From Azospirillum brasilense (GTDB lineage Bacteria; Pseudomonadota; Alphaproteobacteria; Azospirillales; Azospirillaceae): a stretch of DNA of 64,000 nt. The notes under the pieces were generated by a model. The model made no database searches and was not told the origin of the DNA. It saw nothing but the letters and a program-made list of their open reading frames with translations. The translations under genes were made by a program, and so were the position numbers. Positions 16,716 through 25,702 of the stretch are shown piece by piece; positions within the stretch are counted from its first letter, which is position 1; every line of letters starts with the position of its first letter. Location of the stretch: NCBI RefSeq assembly GCF_007827815.1, contig NZ_VITH01000012.1:124001-188000 (forward strand), written 5' to 3'.

Positions 16716-17366
16716 ATGCCGGAGGATGATCCCGCCGCTCCGCGCTGGCGCCGCCGCAAGGAGGCGCGCCCCCGGGAGATCGTCGACGCGGCCCTGACCG
16801 TCTTCGGCGAGCGCGGTTTCGCGGCAACCCGGCTGGACGATGTCGCGGCGCAGGCGGGGGTCAGCAAGGGCACGCTCTACCTCTACTTCCCGAACAAGGA
16901 GGAGCTGTTCAAGGCGGTGGTCCGCGAGGCCATCCTGCCCAACCTGGACATGGCCGAACGCCTGCTGGCCGGGGCGCAGGGGCCGAGCTTCGCCCTGCTG
17001 GAAACGCTGCTGACGCTTTTCGCGACGCGCATCCTGAAGTCCCGTGCCGGGTCCATCCCCAAGCTGATCATCGCCGAGGCCGGCAATTTCCCCGACCTCG
17101 CCCGCTTCTATTACGACGAGGTGATCCGCCGCGCCTTCGCCCTGCTGGCGGCGGTGCTGGAACGCGGCATCGCGCGCGGGGAGTTCCGTCCGGTGGACGT
17201 CGACTCGACGGTCCGGCTGATCGTCGCGCCGATGCTGATGAGCGCGCTGTGGCGCTCCTCCTTCGAAGCGCTGGAGGGCCGCCCGCCGGACGTGGCGGCG
17301 CTGCTGGCGGCCCATCTCGACGCGCTGCGCCGGACGCTCGCGCCGGAGGGAGGGCCATCACCATGA
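16716..17366 (+). CDS. TetR/AcrR-family transcriptional regulator
   Basis: A 216-aa regulator with an N-terminal TetR HTH (KEARPREIVDAALTVFGERGF through GVSKGTLYLYFPNKEELF, about residues 10-60) and a helical ligand-binding C-terminal half. It is first in an operon with an HlyD-type adaptor and an ABC ATPase (4-base ATGA overlaps), the same order as the E. coli CecR (YbiH)-YbhGFSR system. It should repress its operon through the palindrome at 16675-16688 until a toxic ligand binds. SD GGAGAG precedes the ATG. Confidence 0.92.
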   Translation: MPEDDPAAPRWRRRKEARPREIVDAALTVFGERGFAATRLDDVAAQAGVSKGTLYLYFPNKEELFKAVVREAILPNLDMAERLLAGAQGPSFALLETLLTLFATRILKSRAGSIPKLIIAEAGNFPDLARFYYDEVIRRAFALLAAVLERGIARGEFRPVDVDSTVRLIVAPMLMSALWRSSFEALEGRPPDVAALLAAHLDALRRTLAPEGGPSP

Positions 17367-18310
17367 GCTGGATCGCCGAAACGCTGGCGGCGGCCCTGGC
17401 CGTCCTCGGTCTGGGCGGCGGGGACGCCGTGCCGCTGGCCCACGGTTACGCCGAAGGCGAGTATCTGCGCATCGCCGCCCCGGTGGCCGGGACGCTCGAC
17501 ACGCTGGCGGTGACGCGCGGCGGGCGGGTGGAGGCGGGCGCTCCGCTCTTCGCGCTCGACCGCACCAGCGCGCGGGCGGAGCGCGACCGGCTGACCGCCG
17601 CGCTCGCCCAGGCGCGGGCGCAGCTTGCCGATCTGCGGACCGGCCGGCGCCCCGACGAGCTGGCGGTGGTCGCCGCCCAGCGCGCGCAGGCCGAGGCCGC
17701 GCTGCGCTACTCCGAAGCGGAACTGGCACGGCAGCAAACGCTGGTGGCGCGCAAGGTCAGTTCCGACGACCGGCTGGACGCCGCCCGCGCCACCCGCGAC
17801 CGCGACCGCGCGCGGTTGGAGGAGCTGACCGCGCAACTGGCCGTCTCCAACCTGCCGGCCCGGCCCGAGCAGATCCGCGCGGCCGAGGACGCCGTCGCCC
17901 AGGCCGAGGCGGCGCTGGCCCAGGCGGACAAACGCCTCGCCGAACTGGCCCCGCCCGCGCCCGAGGCGGCGCTGGTCGAGGACACGCTGTTCAATCCCGG
18001 GGAATGGGTGCCGGCGGGGGCCCCGGTGGTGTCGCTGCTGCCGCCGGGGAAGCGGAAGCTGGTGGTCTTCGTCCCGGAGCCGCTGATGGCCCGCGTCCGT
18101 CCGGGTGACCGCGTGACGGTGCGCTGCGACGGTTGCCCGCCCGGCTTGGCGGCGCGCGTGACCTATGTGGCGCCGCGGGTGGAATACACCCCGCCGGTGA
18201 TCTACAGCGTCGGCAGCCGCGAGAAGCTGGTCTTCCGCGTCGAGGCGCGGCTGGAGGACGGGGCGGCGCTCAACCCCGGTTTGCCGGTGGACGTGGAACT
18301 GCCGCCATGA
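17363..18310 (+). CDS. HlyD/YbhG-like periplasmic adaptor of ABC exporter
   Basis: A 315-aa membrane-fusion protein. A short hydrophobic N-terminus (IAETLAAALAVLGLGGG) anchors or exports it; a biotinyl-lipoyl-like half (RIAAPVAGTLDTLAV, VEAGAPLFALD) is followed by a long Ala/Arg/Glu-rich coiled-coil hairpin (about 70-205) and a beta-barrel end (VEDTLFNPGEWVPAGAPVVSLL). This layout fits YbhG-type adaptors that connect an inner-membrane ABC-2 pump to the outer membrane. Its ATG overlaps the TetR stop by 4 bases and its stop overlaps the ATPase start by 4 bases. Confidence 0.88.
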   Translation: MSWIAETLAAALAVLGLGGGDAVPLAHGYAEGEYLRIAAPVAGTLDTLAVTRGGRVEAGAPLFALDRTSARAERDRLTAALAQARAQLADLRTGRRPDELAVVAAQRAQAEAALRYSEAELARQQTLVARKVSSDDRLDAARATRDRDRARLEELTAQLAVSNLPARPEQIRAAEDAVAQAEAALAQADKRLAELAPPAPEAALVEDTLFNPGEWVPAGAPVVSLLPPGKRKLVVFVPEPLMARVRPGDRVTVRCDGCPPGLAARVTYVAPRVEYTPPVIYSVGSREKLVFRVEARLEDGAALNPGLPVDVELPP

Positions 18311-19248
18311 CCGGAGACGCCGTCATCGACGTGCGCGGTCTGGTCAAGCGCTTCGGCGCCAAGACGGTGGTGGACGGCTTCTCCATCCGGGTGTCGCGCG
18401 GGCAGATCTACGGCTTCCTCGGGCCGAACGGGTCGGGCAAGACGACGACCATCCGCATGCTCTGCGGGCTGCTGACCCCCGACGCGGGGGAGGGGACCTG
18501 CCTCGGGCTCGACATCCGCCGCGAGAGCGCCGCCATCAAGCGCCAGGTCGGCTACATGACCCAGAAGTTCAGCTTCTGGGAGGATCTGAGCATCGCCGAG
18601 AATCTGGATTTCGTCGCCCGCATGTACGGGCTGCCCGACCGGCGGGCCAAGGTCGCGGCGGCGCTGGACCGGCTGGGGCTGGGCAACCGGCGGGCGCAAC
18701 TGGCGGGGGAGCTGTCCGGCGGCTGGAAGCAGCGTCTGGCGCTGGCCGCCTGCATCCTGCACGAGCCGAAGCTGCTGCTGCTCGACGAGCCCACCGCCGG
18801 GGTGGACCCCAAGGCGCGGCGGGAGTTCTGGGACGAAATCCATCGGCTGGCTGCCGAGGGTCTGACCGTGCTGGTCAGCACCCATTACATGGACGAGGCG
18901 GAACGCTGCCACGCCATCGCCTACCTCGCCTATGGCCGGCTGATGACCCAGGGCAGCGTGGAGGAGGTGATCGCCAACTCGGGGCTGGTGACCTACGAGG
19001 TCGGCGCGCGGGGCGCGGGCGAGGCGGATATCGGAGGCGTCGCGGCGGCGTTGCGCGACCGTCCGGGGGTCGAGATGGTCGCCGCCTTCGGCGCCCGGCT
19101 GCATGTCAGCGGCGGCGACGGCGCGGCGCTGGAGGCGGCGCTGCGCCCCTGGTCCGGCGACTCGGGTCTGCTGGTGCGTCGGACGGAACCGACGCTGGAG
19201 GACGTCTTCATCCACCTGATGAACCGCAGCACGGACAACTTCGCATGA
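18307..19248 (+). CDS. ABC exporter ATPase (YbhF-type, single domain)
   Basis: A 313-aa ABC ATPase: Walker A GPNGSGKTT, Q-loop YMTQKFSFWEDLS, signature LSGGWKQRLALA, Walker B LLLLDEPTAGVD, H-loop STHYMDEAERC. The C-terminal extension (about 225-305, ending TEPTLEDVFIHL) is typical of drug/ABC-2 exporters. E. coli YbhF has two ATPase domains, whereas this has one. It should power the permease at 19835, from which it is separated by 586 bases that carry an opposite-strand gene. Confidence 0.92.
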   Translation: MTGDAVIDVRGLVKRFGAKTVVDGFSIRVSRGQIYGFLGPNGSGKTTTIRMLCGLLTPDAGEGTCLGLDIRRESAAIKRQVGYMTQKFSFWEDLSIAENLDFVARMYGLPDRRAKVAAALDRLGLGNRRAQLAGELSGGWKQRLALAACILHEPKLLLLDEPTAGVDPKARREFWDEIHRLAAEGLTVLVSTHYMDEAERCHAIAYLAYGRLMTQGSVEEVIANSGLVTYEVGARGAGEADIGGVAAALRDRPGVEMVAAFGARLHVSGGDGAALEAALRPWSGDSGLLVRRTEPTLEDVFIHLMNRSTDNFA

Positions 19249-19273
19249 CCGCGCCGGGGATTGAGGAAAACGG

Positions 19274-19313
19274 GCCGTCCCCGCGCCGTCGCAAAGGCCG
19301 GGGCGGGGACGGC
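19274..19313. terminator. Hairpin between convergent ABC ATPase and secreted-protein genes
   Basis: A perfect 11-bp stem GCCGTCCCCGC / GCGGGGACGGC with an 18-base loop lies in the 71-base gap between the two convergent genes. No T-run is present. It suggests the ATPase transcript stops before the distant permease gene. Confidence 0.5.
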
Positions 19314-19319
19314 GCGCGG

Positions 19320-19688
19320 TCATTCGACCGAGGCGGAGGTCACGCCGGTGTTCTTGTTCCAGCGCAGCGTCAGCTTGGCGATCTTGCAAAGATTCAGGTT
19401 CTGCCAGACCGCCGATTCGCCGTCGTCGTAGATCACCTTCATGTCCCACTTGCACGTCTTCTCGGCCGTGTCGAAGCTCAGTTCGAACTCTTCGCCATCG
19501 TCGAGAACGTCACGACCGAGAACGTCTTCATCCCATTTCTGGTTGTCGGACTCGCTGACATAAATGTGCTTCAGCGCATAGCCCGTTTTATTGAGGATGG
19601 TGAAATCCTGCTGCCCGGCCAGGGCGGCGCCATGAAACAGGAACAGGGCGGCCGCGGCGACGGCTCCCTTGGCAAGAATAGAGGTCAT
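19320..19688 (-). CDS. Secreted hypothetical protein
   Basis: A 122-aa protein with a clear signal peptide (LAKGAVAAAALFLFHGAALA, cleavage likely after ALA-G at about residue 24). The mature part begins QQDFTILNKTGYALKHIYVSESD and is rich in Asp/Glu, with two cysteines (TCKWD, NLCKIA) that could form a disulfide. I know this as a recurrent periplasmic family without assigned function. It lies antisense inside the exporter operon, between ATPase and permease. Confidence 0.8.
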   Translation of the reverse strand: MTSILAKGAVAAAALFLFHGAALAGQQDFTILNKTGYALKHIYVSESDNQKWDEDVLGRDVLDDGEEFELSFDTAEKTCKWDMKVIYDDGESAVWQNLNLCKIAKLTLRWNKNTGVTSASVE

Positions 19689-19834
19689 GGTATGTGTCCC
19701 GCATACGAGTTAATCCGTTTGGACATTGCTTGAGGCAATTTCAATATGTCAACGGGCCTCAAATCGCTCGCTACGGCACTGAAGTAAAAGGTTGTGTTTC
19801 ATTTTTGAAATGCACGGTTCGGGAGGGTGTCGTG

Positions 19835-20965
19835 ATGCGTTTGTCCTTCGCACGCTTCGTCGCGGTGATGGTGAAGGAGTTCATCCAGATGCGGCGCGAC
19901 CGGCTGACCTTCGCCATGATGGTGGGGGTGCCGGTGCTGCAACTCGTGCTGTTCGGCTTCGCCATCAACTCCGATCCCAAGAGCCTGCCGACCGCCGTTC
20001 ACGCCGCCGACTCCAGCCCCTTCGCGCGGACGCTGGTGTCGGCCATGGCGAATTCCGGCTATTTCGACGTGACGCGCGGCGCCGACAGCCCGGCGGAGCT
20101 GGACCGCCTGCTGGCGGAAGGGCGGGTGCAGTTCGCCGTCACCATCCCCGCCGGCTTCGCCCGCGACCTGCAGCGGGGCGAGCGGCCCGTGCTGCTGGTC
20201 GAGGCCGATGCGACCGACCCGGCGGCGACCAGCAACGCGCTGGCCGCCCTGACCACCATCGCGCGGCAGGCCCTGGACCCCGATCTGACCGGGCCGCTGG
20301 CCCCTCTGCGTTCCACCCCCGATCCGGTCGAGCTGCGGGTCCACCGCCGCTACAACCCGGAGGGCATCACTCAATACAATGTGGTGCCCGGCCTGATGGG
20401 CGTGGTCCTGACCATGACCATGGTGATGATGACCGCGCTGGCCGTCACCCGCGAGCGGGAGCGCGGGACGATGGAGAACCTGCTGGCCATGCCGGTCCGC
20501 CCGTTCGAGGTGATGCTGGGCAAGATCGTGCCCTTCATCCTGGTCGGCTACATCCAGGTCGTCATCATCGTGCTGGCCGCCCGGCTGCTGTTCGGCGTGC
20601 CCATCGTCGGCAGCCTGGCCCTGCTGTCCGCGGTGCTGGTGCTGTTCATCGCCGCCAATCTGGCGGTGGGATTCACCTTCTCCACCGTGGCGCGGAACCA
20701 GCTCCAGGCGATGCAGATGTCCTTCTTCTTCTTTCTGCCGTCGATGCTGCTCTCCGGCTTCATGTTCCCCTTCCGCGGCATGCCCGGCTGGGCGCAGGCG
20801 GTGGGGGAGATCCTGCCGCTGACCCATTTCCTGCGCATCGTCCGCGGCATCCTCCTGAAGGGCAACGGCCCGGCGGAAATCGCGGGGGAGGTGGCGGCGC
20901 TGCTGATTTTCCTGGTCGCGGTGACGGCCATCGCGCTGAAACGCTACCGGCAGACCTTGGACTGA
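19835..20965 (+). CDS. ABC-2 type exporter permease (YbhS/YbhR-like)
   Basis: A 376-aa permease with the ABC-2 layout: one N-terminal membrane helix (MMVGVPVLQLVLFGFAI), a periplasmic domain of about 140 residues, then five helices from residue 180 on, with the conserved TRERERGTMENLLAMPVRP coupling segment. It should pair with the ATPase at 18307 and the adaptor at 17363. Only one permease gene is present, unlike the two of YbhGFSR, so it may work as a homodimer. SD GGGAGGG ends 7 bases before the ATG. The 146-base gap before it (19689-19834) is comparatively AT-rich, with short palindromes at 19725-19739 and 19797-19810, and may carry its own promoter. Confidence 0.9.
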   Translation: MRLSFARFVAVMVKEFIQMRRDRLTFAMMVGVPVLQLVLFGFAINSDPKSLPTAVHAADSSPFARTLVSAMANSGYFDVTRGADSPAELDRLLAEGRVQFAVTIPAGFARDLQRGERPVLLVEADATDPAATSNALAALTTIARQALDPDLTGPLAPLRSTPDPVELRVHRRYNPEGITQYNVVPGLMGVVLTMTMVMMTALAVTRERERGTMENLLAMPVRPFEVMLGKIVPFILVGYIQVVIIVLAARLLFGVPIVGSLALLSAVLVLFIAANLAVGFTFSTVARNQLQAMQMSFFFFLPSMLLSGFMFPFRGMPGWAQAVGEILPLTHFLRIVRGILLKGNGPAEIAGEVAALLIFLVAVTAIALKRYRQTLD

Positions 20966-21113
20966 GCAGTAAACGAGGACCGGACGGAGCCCGTCGTCAT
21001 CGGCGCCCGGCGTCGCCGGCAAGTCGAAATCGGTTGTGACATGGGCGTGAGCCTCACCTTTCGTTAAGAAACATTGGCTCTAATCTTTCCCGATTGGCGG
21101 TCCGTGGGGGAAG

Positions 21114-22061
21114 ATGATGCGGCGCTTGGCGATTGGCCCGATGGCCGGGATGTTCGCGGCGGTCCTGATCGCCGCCGCTTTGGCCGGCCCCGCCGAGGCC
21201 GGATCGCACAAGAAGAAGAAGCCCGCGCCGCCGGCCCCCAACTCCATCGCCTGGAGTCAGGTGAGCGGCCCCGCCCTGGGGCCGGCCCAGTCGATCGGCG
21301 GTTACGCCGCGGGCTGCATCACCGGCGCGCAGGCCCTGCCGGGGGAAGGCACCGGCTATCAGGTGATCCGGATGTCCCGCCAACGCTATTACGGCCATCC
21401 GGAGCTGATCGATTATCTGAAGGGCTTTGGGCGCAAGGTGGCGGCGGCCGGGCTGGGGACCGCGCTGATCGGTGACATGGGGCAGGCACGCGGCGGTCCG
21501 ATGAGCTTCGGCCACGCCAGCCACCAGATCGGGCTCGACGCCGACGTCTGGCTGCGGCTCGACCACCCGCCGATGGGCCGCAACGCACGGGAAAGCCTGT
21601 CCGAGATCAAGTACGTCGATTACGGGCGCGTCCGCGTCACCGAGGACTGGTCGGAGCGGCAGGCCCAGCTCGTCCGCATCGCTGCCAGCGACCCGCGGGT
21701 GACCCGCATCTTCGTCAACCCGGCGATCAAGCTCGCCATGTGCCGCCATTCCTGGCCGGACCGCGCCTTCCTGCGCAAGCTGCGGCCCTGGCATGGCCAC
21801 GACGGGCACATGCACATCCGGCTGGGCTGCCCGGCGGGAAGCCCGCAGTGCGAGGACCAGCGCGACATTCCCGACGGCGACGGCTGCGGCGACGAGGTCG
21901 CCTCCTGGCTCGGCTCCGTCTACCCGGTGGTGGAGAGGCACAACGGCAAGCCGCAGCCGCGCTACGTCAGCATGCCGCCCGCCTGCGCCCCGGTGCTGCG
22001 CGCCGCCGGGACCCGGATCGCCGCCATGGACGATTCGCACGCGGAGAAGGCGTTACGGTAA
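21114..22061 (+). CDS. mepA: Penicillin-insensitive murein endopeptidase MepA
   Basis: A periplasmic LAS-type zinc peptidase that cuts D-Ala-meso-DAP cross-links in peptidoglycan. The 315-aa product has a signal peptide (MFAAVLIAAALAGPAEA), a Lys/Pro-rich linker (KKKKPAPPAP), and the zinc ligands in FGHASHQIGLDADVW and HDGHMHIRLGC. Six or more cysteines in the mature part fit the disulfides of the family. It stands alone between the exporter permease and a methyltransferase. Two ATGs (21114, 21117) are both possible behind GGGGGAAG. Confidence 0.92.
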   Translation: MMRRLAIGPMAGMFAAVLIAAALAGPAEAGSHKKKKPAPPAPNSIAWSQVSGPALGPAQSIGGYAAGCITGAQALPGEGTGYQVIRMSRQRYYGHPELIDYLKGFGRKVAAAGLGTALIGDMGQARGGPMSFGHASHQIGLDADVWLRLDHPPMGRNARESLSEIKYVDYGRVRVTEDWSERQAQLVRIAASDPRVTRIFVNPAIKLAMCRHSWPDRAFLRKLRPWHGHDGHMHIRLGCPAGSPQCEDQRDIPDGDGCGDEVASWLGSVYPVVERHNGKPQPRYVSMPPACAPVLRAAGTRIAAMDDSHAEKALR

Positions 22062-22147
22062 TGTGACGCAGGATTTTGCGCTTGCACGAACGGAAGGCCC
22101 GGATACTGTGAAAGCCGGAATGAATCCGTTCGCATCGCGGAAAAACC

Positions 22148-23176
22148 ATGCCCGCCCTGCGAAGGAACCGGTCGTCCGGCGGTCCAGGCAACGGGGCAGG
22201 CGCGAAGGCGATGAGCGACAAGAGCGGACACGATCACGCGGGGGCTCCCCGCCTCACGCTCAAGACCCGCCTTTACGCATGGTGGGAGGGGTACGACCTC
22301 TCCGGCCTGAAGGGCCGGGGCGGCGAGGAGGACGGCAAGCCGCAGGCCGGCACCGCTCCGGCCCAGCCCGCCGCCCGCGGCCATGGCCCCGGCGTGAACC
22401 GCTGGGGCAAGCCGCTGTGGAGCGCCAACCGGATCGAGGTGGCGGAGAAGCTGTGGGGCGAGGGTTTCAACACGCCCGGCGGCCATGACCACATCCCCTA
22501 TCTGGTGAAGCCGCTCGGCCTGAACCCGGCGATGAGCGTTCTGGACCTGTCCGCCGGGCTGGGCGGCACCAGCCGCACCATGGCGAGCAAGTACGGCTGC
22601 TGGGTCACCGGCCTGGAGGCGTCGGAGCTTCTGGCGAAGGAGGGAATGATCCGCTCCTTCAAGGGGGGGCTGGAGAAAAAGGCCCCGATCGAAACCTACG
22701 ATCCGGAGAACTTCAGCTATTCCAAGCGGGTGGACGCCATTGTCTACAAGGAGGGGATGTTCTCCGTCCAGGGCAAGGACCAGCTGTTCGACGGGATGGA
22801 GTTGGCCCTGAAGCCGCGCGGCCATCTCTTGATGACCGACTATGTGATCGACCCGTCGCTGGCCGGGGCCAAGGCCGTTCAGGTCTGGTGCGACAAGGAG
22901 CCGATGCAGCCGCATCTGTGGTCCAAGGACCAGATGGCCGCCGCCTTCGCCCAGCGGAACCTGGACCTGCGAATCGCCGAGGACATCACCGACACCCATC
23001 GCGGCCTGATCGTCAGCGCCATCCAGGGGCTGGTCGAGCATCTGGAGCGCCATCATCTGGACCATGAGACCAAGCTTGCGGTGATGGACGAGGTCGAGCT
23101 GTGGGTCCGCCGCGTGTCCGCCATCGAGGCGGGGATGCGGGTGTGCCGTTTCTACGCGCTGAAACCGGCGGAGTAG
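22148..23176 (+). CDS. SAM-dependent methyltransferase (class I)
   Basis: A protein of up to 342 aa with a Rossmann methyltransferase core starting at VLDLSAGLGGTSRTMA (about residue 130), an acidic loop VTGLEAS and a later LKPRGHLLMTDYV strand. Substrate is not evident. The first 21 residues are low-complexity (Ser/Gly/Asn), and a second ATG at 22211 (MSDKSGHDH) may be the real start; neither has a strong SD. It lies 120 bases before the L36 gene and is transcribed in the same direction. Confidence 0.75.
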   Translation: MPALRRNRSSGGPGNGAGAKAMSDKSGHDHAGAPRLTLKTRLYAWWEGYDLSGLKGRGGEEDGKPQAGTAPAQPAARGHGPGVNRWGKPLWSANRIEVAEKLWGEGFNTPGGHDHIPYLVKPLGLNPAMSVLDLSAGLGGTSRTMASKYGCWVTGLEASELLAKEGMIRSFKGGLEKKAPIETYDPENFSYSKRVDAIVYKEGMFSVQGKDQLFDGMELALKPRGHLLMTDYVIDPSLAGAKAVQVWCDKEPMQPHLWSKDQMAAAFAQRNLDLRIAEDITDTHRGLIVSAIQGLVEHLERHHLDHETKLAVMDEVELWVRRVSAIEAGMRVCRFYALKPAE

Positions 23177-23224
23177 CGTCGAAACGGCCGTATTCTTCGG
23201 GAAACGCAACCGCCACGGGGGCCG

Positions 23225-23253
23225 TTGACAGCGGGGGTGCGCCGCACTATGGT
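23225..23253 (+). promoter_or_regulatory. Sigma-70 promoter of the L36 gene
   Basis: TTGACA, a 17-base spacer and TATGGT lie 44 bases before the start codon of rpmJ. The -35 box is perfect and the spacing ideal. Confidence 0.7.
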
Positions 23254-23296
23254 GCGCGCCTTCGATCGAGCCGCCGACCGACCAGGATGAAGAACT

Positions 23297-23422
23297 ATGA
23301 AGATCGTTAACTCTCTCAAGTCGATGAAGACGCGCCACAAGGCCTGCCGCGTGATCCGCCGCAAGGGCCGCGTCTACGTCATCAACAAGCAGAACCCGCG
23401 CTTCAAGGCCCGCCAGGGCTGA
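23297..23422 (+). CDS. rpmJ: 50S ribosomal protein L36
   Basis: A 41-aa, highly basic ribosomal protein: MKIVNSLKSMKTRHKACRVI then RRKGRVYVINKQNPRFKARQG. It has a single cysteine, so it is the zinc-free (C-minus) type common in alphaproteobacteria, and it is slightly longer than the 37-38-residue zinc type. It has its own sigma-70 promoter (23225) and a very strong terminator (23468), so it is a one-gene unit outside any ribosomal operon. Confidence 0.96.
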   Translation: MKIVNSLKSMKTRHKACRVIRRKGRVYVINKQNPRFKARQG

Positions 23423-23467
23423 GATCGGCGGCCGGGTCCGCCCGGCCGACGAGTGCTGTGTTGTTGA

Positions 23468-23513
23468 ACGCGACGCCGCGCCGTTCCCCTGGGACGGCGC
23501 GGCGTCGCGTTTT
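23468..23513 (+). terminator. Rho-independent terminator after rpmJ
   Basis: A perfect 17-bp GC-rich stem (23468-23484 with 23494-23510) and a 9-base loop TCCCCTGGG, followed by TTTGCGTTTC. It lies 45 bases after the rpmJ stop. Confidence 0.88.
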
Positions 23514-23594
23514 GCGTTTCCGCCATTTGTTTTGATTGAAAGACGCATCGATTCCGGACAGTTTCAAAACGCCTCTGCGACCCGGAGTTGATGG

Positions 23595-24089
23595 ATGACC
23601 AGAAGTTTGGACCTGGGCTGCGGTCCCAATCCGAAGAACCCCTTCTCGGCGAGCGAACTGTTCGGACTCGACGTCGAGGAGCACTCCGCACCCAACATCC
23701 GGACCGCGGATCTGGCCGTGGATTCGCTCCCCTTCGAGGACGGCCACTTCGACTACGTCACCGCCTTCGACGTGATCGAGCATGTCCCGCGAATCGTCTA
23801 CGCGCCGCACCGTCGCTACAGCTTCATCGCGCTGATGGACGAGATCCACCGCGTTCTGAAGCCGGACGGGCTCTTCTATGCGCAGACCCCCGCCTACCCG
23901 CACGCCGAGGCGTTCCAGGACCCCACCCACGTCAACATCATCACCGAGAACACCTTCGCCCTCTACTTCGACGACCAGCACCGTTGGGCGGCCAACTACG
24001 GCTTCCGCGGGGCCTTCCGTGTCCTGTCGCAGGAGTGGCGCGGCTTCCACCTGCTGTCGACGCTTCAGAAGGTGCCCGCTCCGGCCTGA
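23595..24089 (+). CDS. Small class I SAM-dependent methyltransferase
   Basis: A 164-aa protein made of little more than a methyltransferase core: SLDLGCGPNPKNPF (motif I), FGLDVEE, LPFEDGHFDYVTAFDVIEHV (motif IV region) and IHRVLKPDGLFYAQTPAYP. It is shorter than most (about 200-250 aa) and lacks a substrate-recognition extension. SD GGAG lies 7 bases before the ATG. It precedes glcD by 115 bases, but a functional link is not apparent. Confidence 0.82.
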   Translation: MTRSLDLGCGPNPKNPFSASELFGLDVEEHSAPNIRTADLAVDSLPFEDGHFDYVTAFDVIEHVPRIVYAPHRRYSFIALMDEIHRVLKPDGLFYAQTPAYPHAEAFQDPTHVNIITENTFALYFDDQHRWAANYGFRGAFRVLSQEWRGFHLLSTLQKVPAPA

Positions 24090-24204
24090 CCGGGGGCGGG
24101 CGTCAAAAGGGGGGCTGGTGCCGGCGCGGCTTCGATGCTACCTCTGAAACAGGAACGCCGCAGGAACAATCCGGGCGACCGACACGAGGGGAGGAAGGCC
24201 GGCC

Positions 24205-25692
24205 ATGCGGATGCCCGCGCCCGACGACGGCGTCATCGCGCGCCGACGCGAAATCATCGCAGCGCTGCGGGCCATCGTGCCCGGCGAGGGGGTGATCGCC
24301 GACGAAAGCGAACTGCGCGCCTATGAATGCGACGGGCTGACCGCCTACCGCCAACTTCCCATGGTCGTGGTGCTCCCCAGCACGACGGAGCAGGTGAGCC
24401 AAGTGCTCAGAACCTGCAAGGCGATGGGGGTGAAGGTGGTGCCGCGCGGCGCCGGCACGTCCTTGTCGGGCGGGGCCCTGCCGCTGGCCGACGGCGTGCT
24501 CCTGGGGATGGGCAAGTTCAACCGCATCCTCGACATCGACGTCGCCAACCGCTGCGTGGTGACGCAGCCGGGGGTGACCAACCTCGGCATCTCCACCGCG
24601 GTGGCGCACGAGGGCTTCTATTACGCGCCCGACCCCTCCAGCCAGATCGCCTGCACCATCGGCGGCAACATCGCCGAGAATTCCGGCGGGGTGCATTGTC
24701 TGAAATACGGGCTGACCACCAACAACGTGCTGGGTCTGGAGATGGTGCTGATGGACGGCACCATCCTGCGGCTGGGCGGCAAGCATCTCGACGCCGGCGG
24801 CTACGACCTGATGGGCGTCGTCACCGGCTCCGAAGGGCTTCTGGGTGTGGTGACCGAGGTCACGGTGCGCATCCTGAAGAAGCCGGCCACCGCCCGCGCC
24901 GTGCTGATCGGCTTTCCGACCAGCGAGCAGGGCGGCGACTGCGTGGCCGCCATCATCGCCGCGGGCATCATTCCCGGCGGCATGGAGATGATGGACCGGC
25001 CGGCCATCCACGCCGCGGAGGATTTCGTCCACGCCGGCTACCCGCTGGACGTCGAGGCCCTGCTGATCGTCGAACTGGACGGCCCGGCGGCGGAGGTCGA
25101 CCACCTGATCGACGAGGTGGCGGAGATCGCACGGTCCAAGGGCTGCTGCTACTCCCGGGTCTCGACCTCGGAGGAGGAGCGGCTGTCCTTCTGGGCCGGG
25201 CGCAAGGCGGCCTTTCCGGCGGTGGGGCGCATCAGCCCCGATTACTACTGCATGGACGGCACCATCCCGCGCAAGGCGCTGCCCCTGGTGCTGCACCGCA
25301 TGCAGGAGATGTCCGACCGCTACGCCCTGCGGGTCGCCAACGTCTTCCACGCCGGGGACGGCAACCTGCATCCGCTGATCCTCTACGACGCCAACAAGCC
25401 GGGCGAGCTGGAGCGGGCGGAGGCCTTCGGCAATGACATCCTGCGCCTGTGCGTCGAGGTCGGCGGCGTGCTGACCGGCGAGCATGGCGTGGGGGTGGAG
25501 AAGCGCGACCTGATGACCGACCAGTTCGACGAGGTCGACCTCGACCAGCAGCAGCGCATCAAATGCGCCTTCGACCCCGACGGGCTGCTCAATCCCGGAA
25601 AGGTCTTCCCCAAGCTGCACCGCTGCGCCGAGCTTGGCCGCGTGCACATCCACAAGGGGGAGCTGCGCTTCCCCGACATCCCCCGCTTCTGA
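24205..25692 (+). CDS. glcD: Glycolate oxidase, FAD-linked subunit GlcD
   Basis: The catalytic flavoprotein subunit of glycolate dehydrogenase, which oxidises glycolate to glyoxylate and passes electrons to the membrane chain. The 495-aa product is of standard length. The FAD-binding (PCMH) domain shows PRGAGTSLSGGALPL and CTIGGNIAENSGGVHCLKYG; the C-terminal oxidase domain shows NVFHAGDGNLHP and LTGEHGVGVEKRD, with CAFDPDGLLNPGKVFP at the end. SD GGAGGAAGG precedes the ATG. It is the first gene of glcDEF, 10 bases before glcE. Confidence 0.95.
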   Translation: MRMPAPDDGVIARRREIIAALRAIVPGEGVIADESELRAYECDGLTAYRQLPMVVVLPSTTEQVSQVLRTCKAMGVKVVPRGAGTSLSGGALPLADGVLLGMGKFNRILDIDVANRCVVTQPGVTNLGISTAVAHEGFYYAPDPSSQIACTIGGNIAENSGGVHCLKYGLTTNNVLGLEMVLMDGTILRLGGKHLDAGGYDLMGVVTGSEGLLGVVTEVTVRILKKPATARAVLIGFPTSEQGGDCVAAIIAAGIIPGGMEMMDRPAIHAAEDFVHAGYPLDVEALLIVELDGPAAEVDHLIDEVAEIARSKGCCYSRVSTSEEERLSFWAGRKAAFPAVGRISPDYYCMDGTIPRKALPLVLHRMQEMSDRYALRVANVFHAGDGNLHPLILYDANKPGELERAEAFGNDILRLCVEVGGVLTGEHGVGVEKRDLMTDQFDEVDLDQQQRIKCAFDPDGLLNPGKVFPKLHRCAELGRVHIHKGELRFPDIPRF

Positions 25693-25702
25693 GGCCATCC
25701 GC

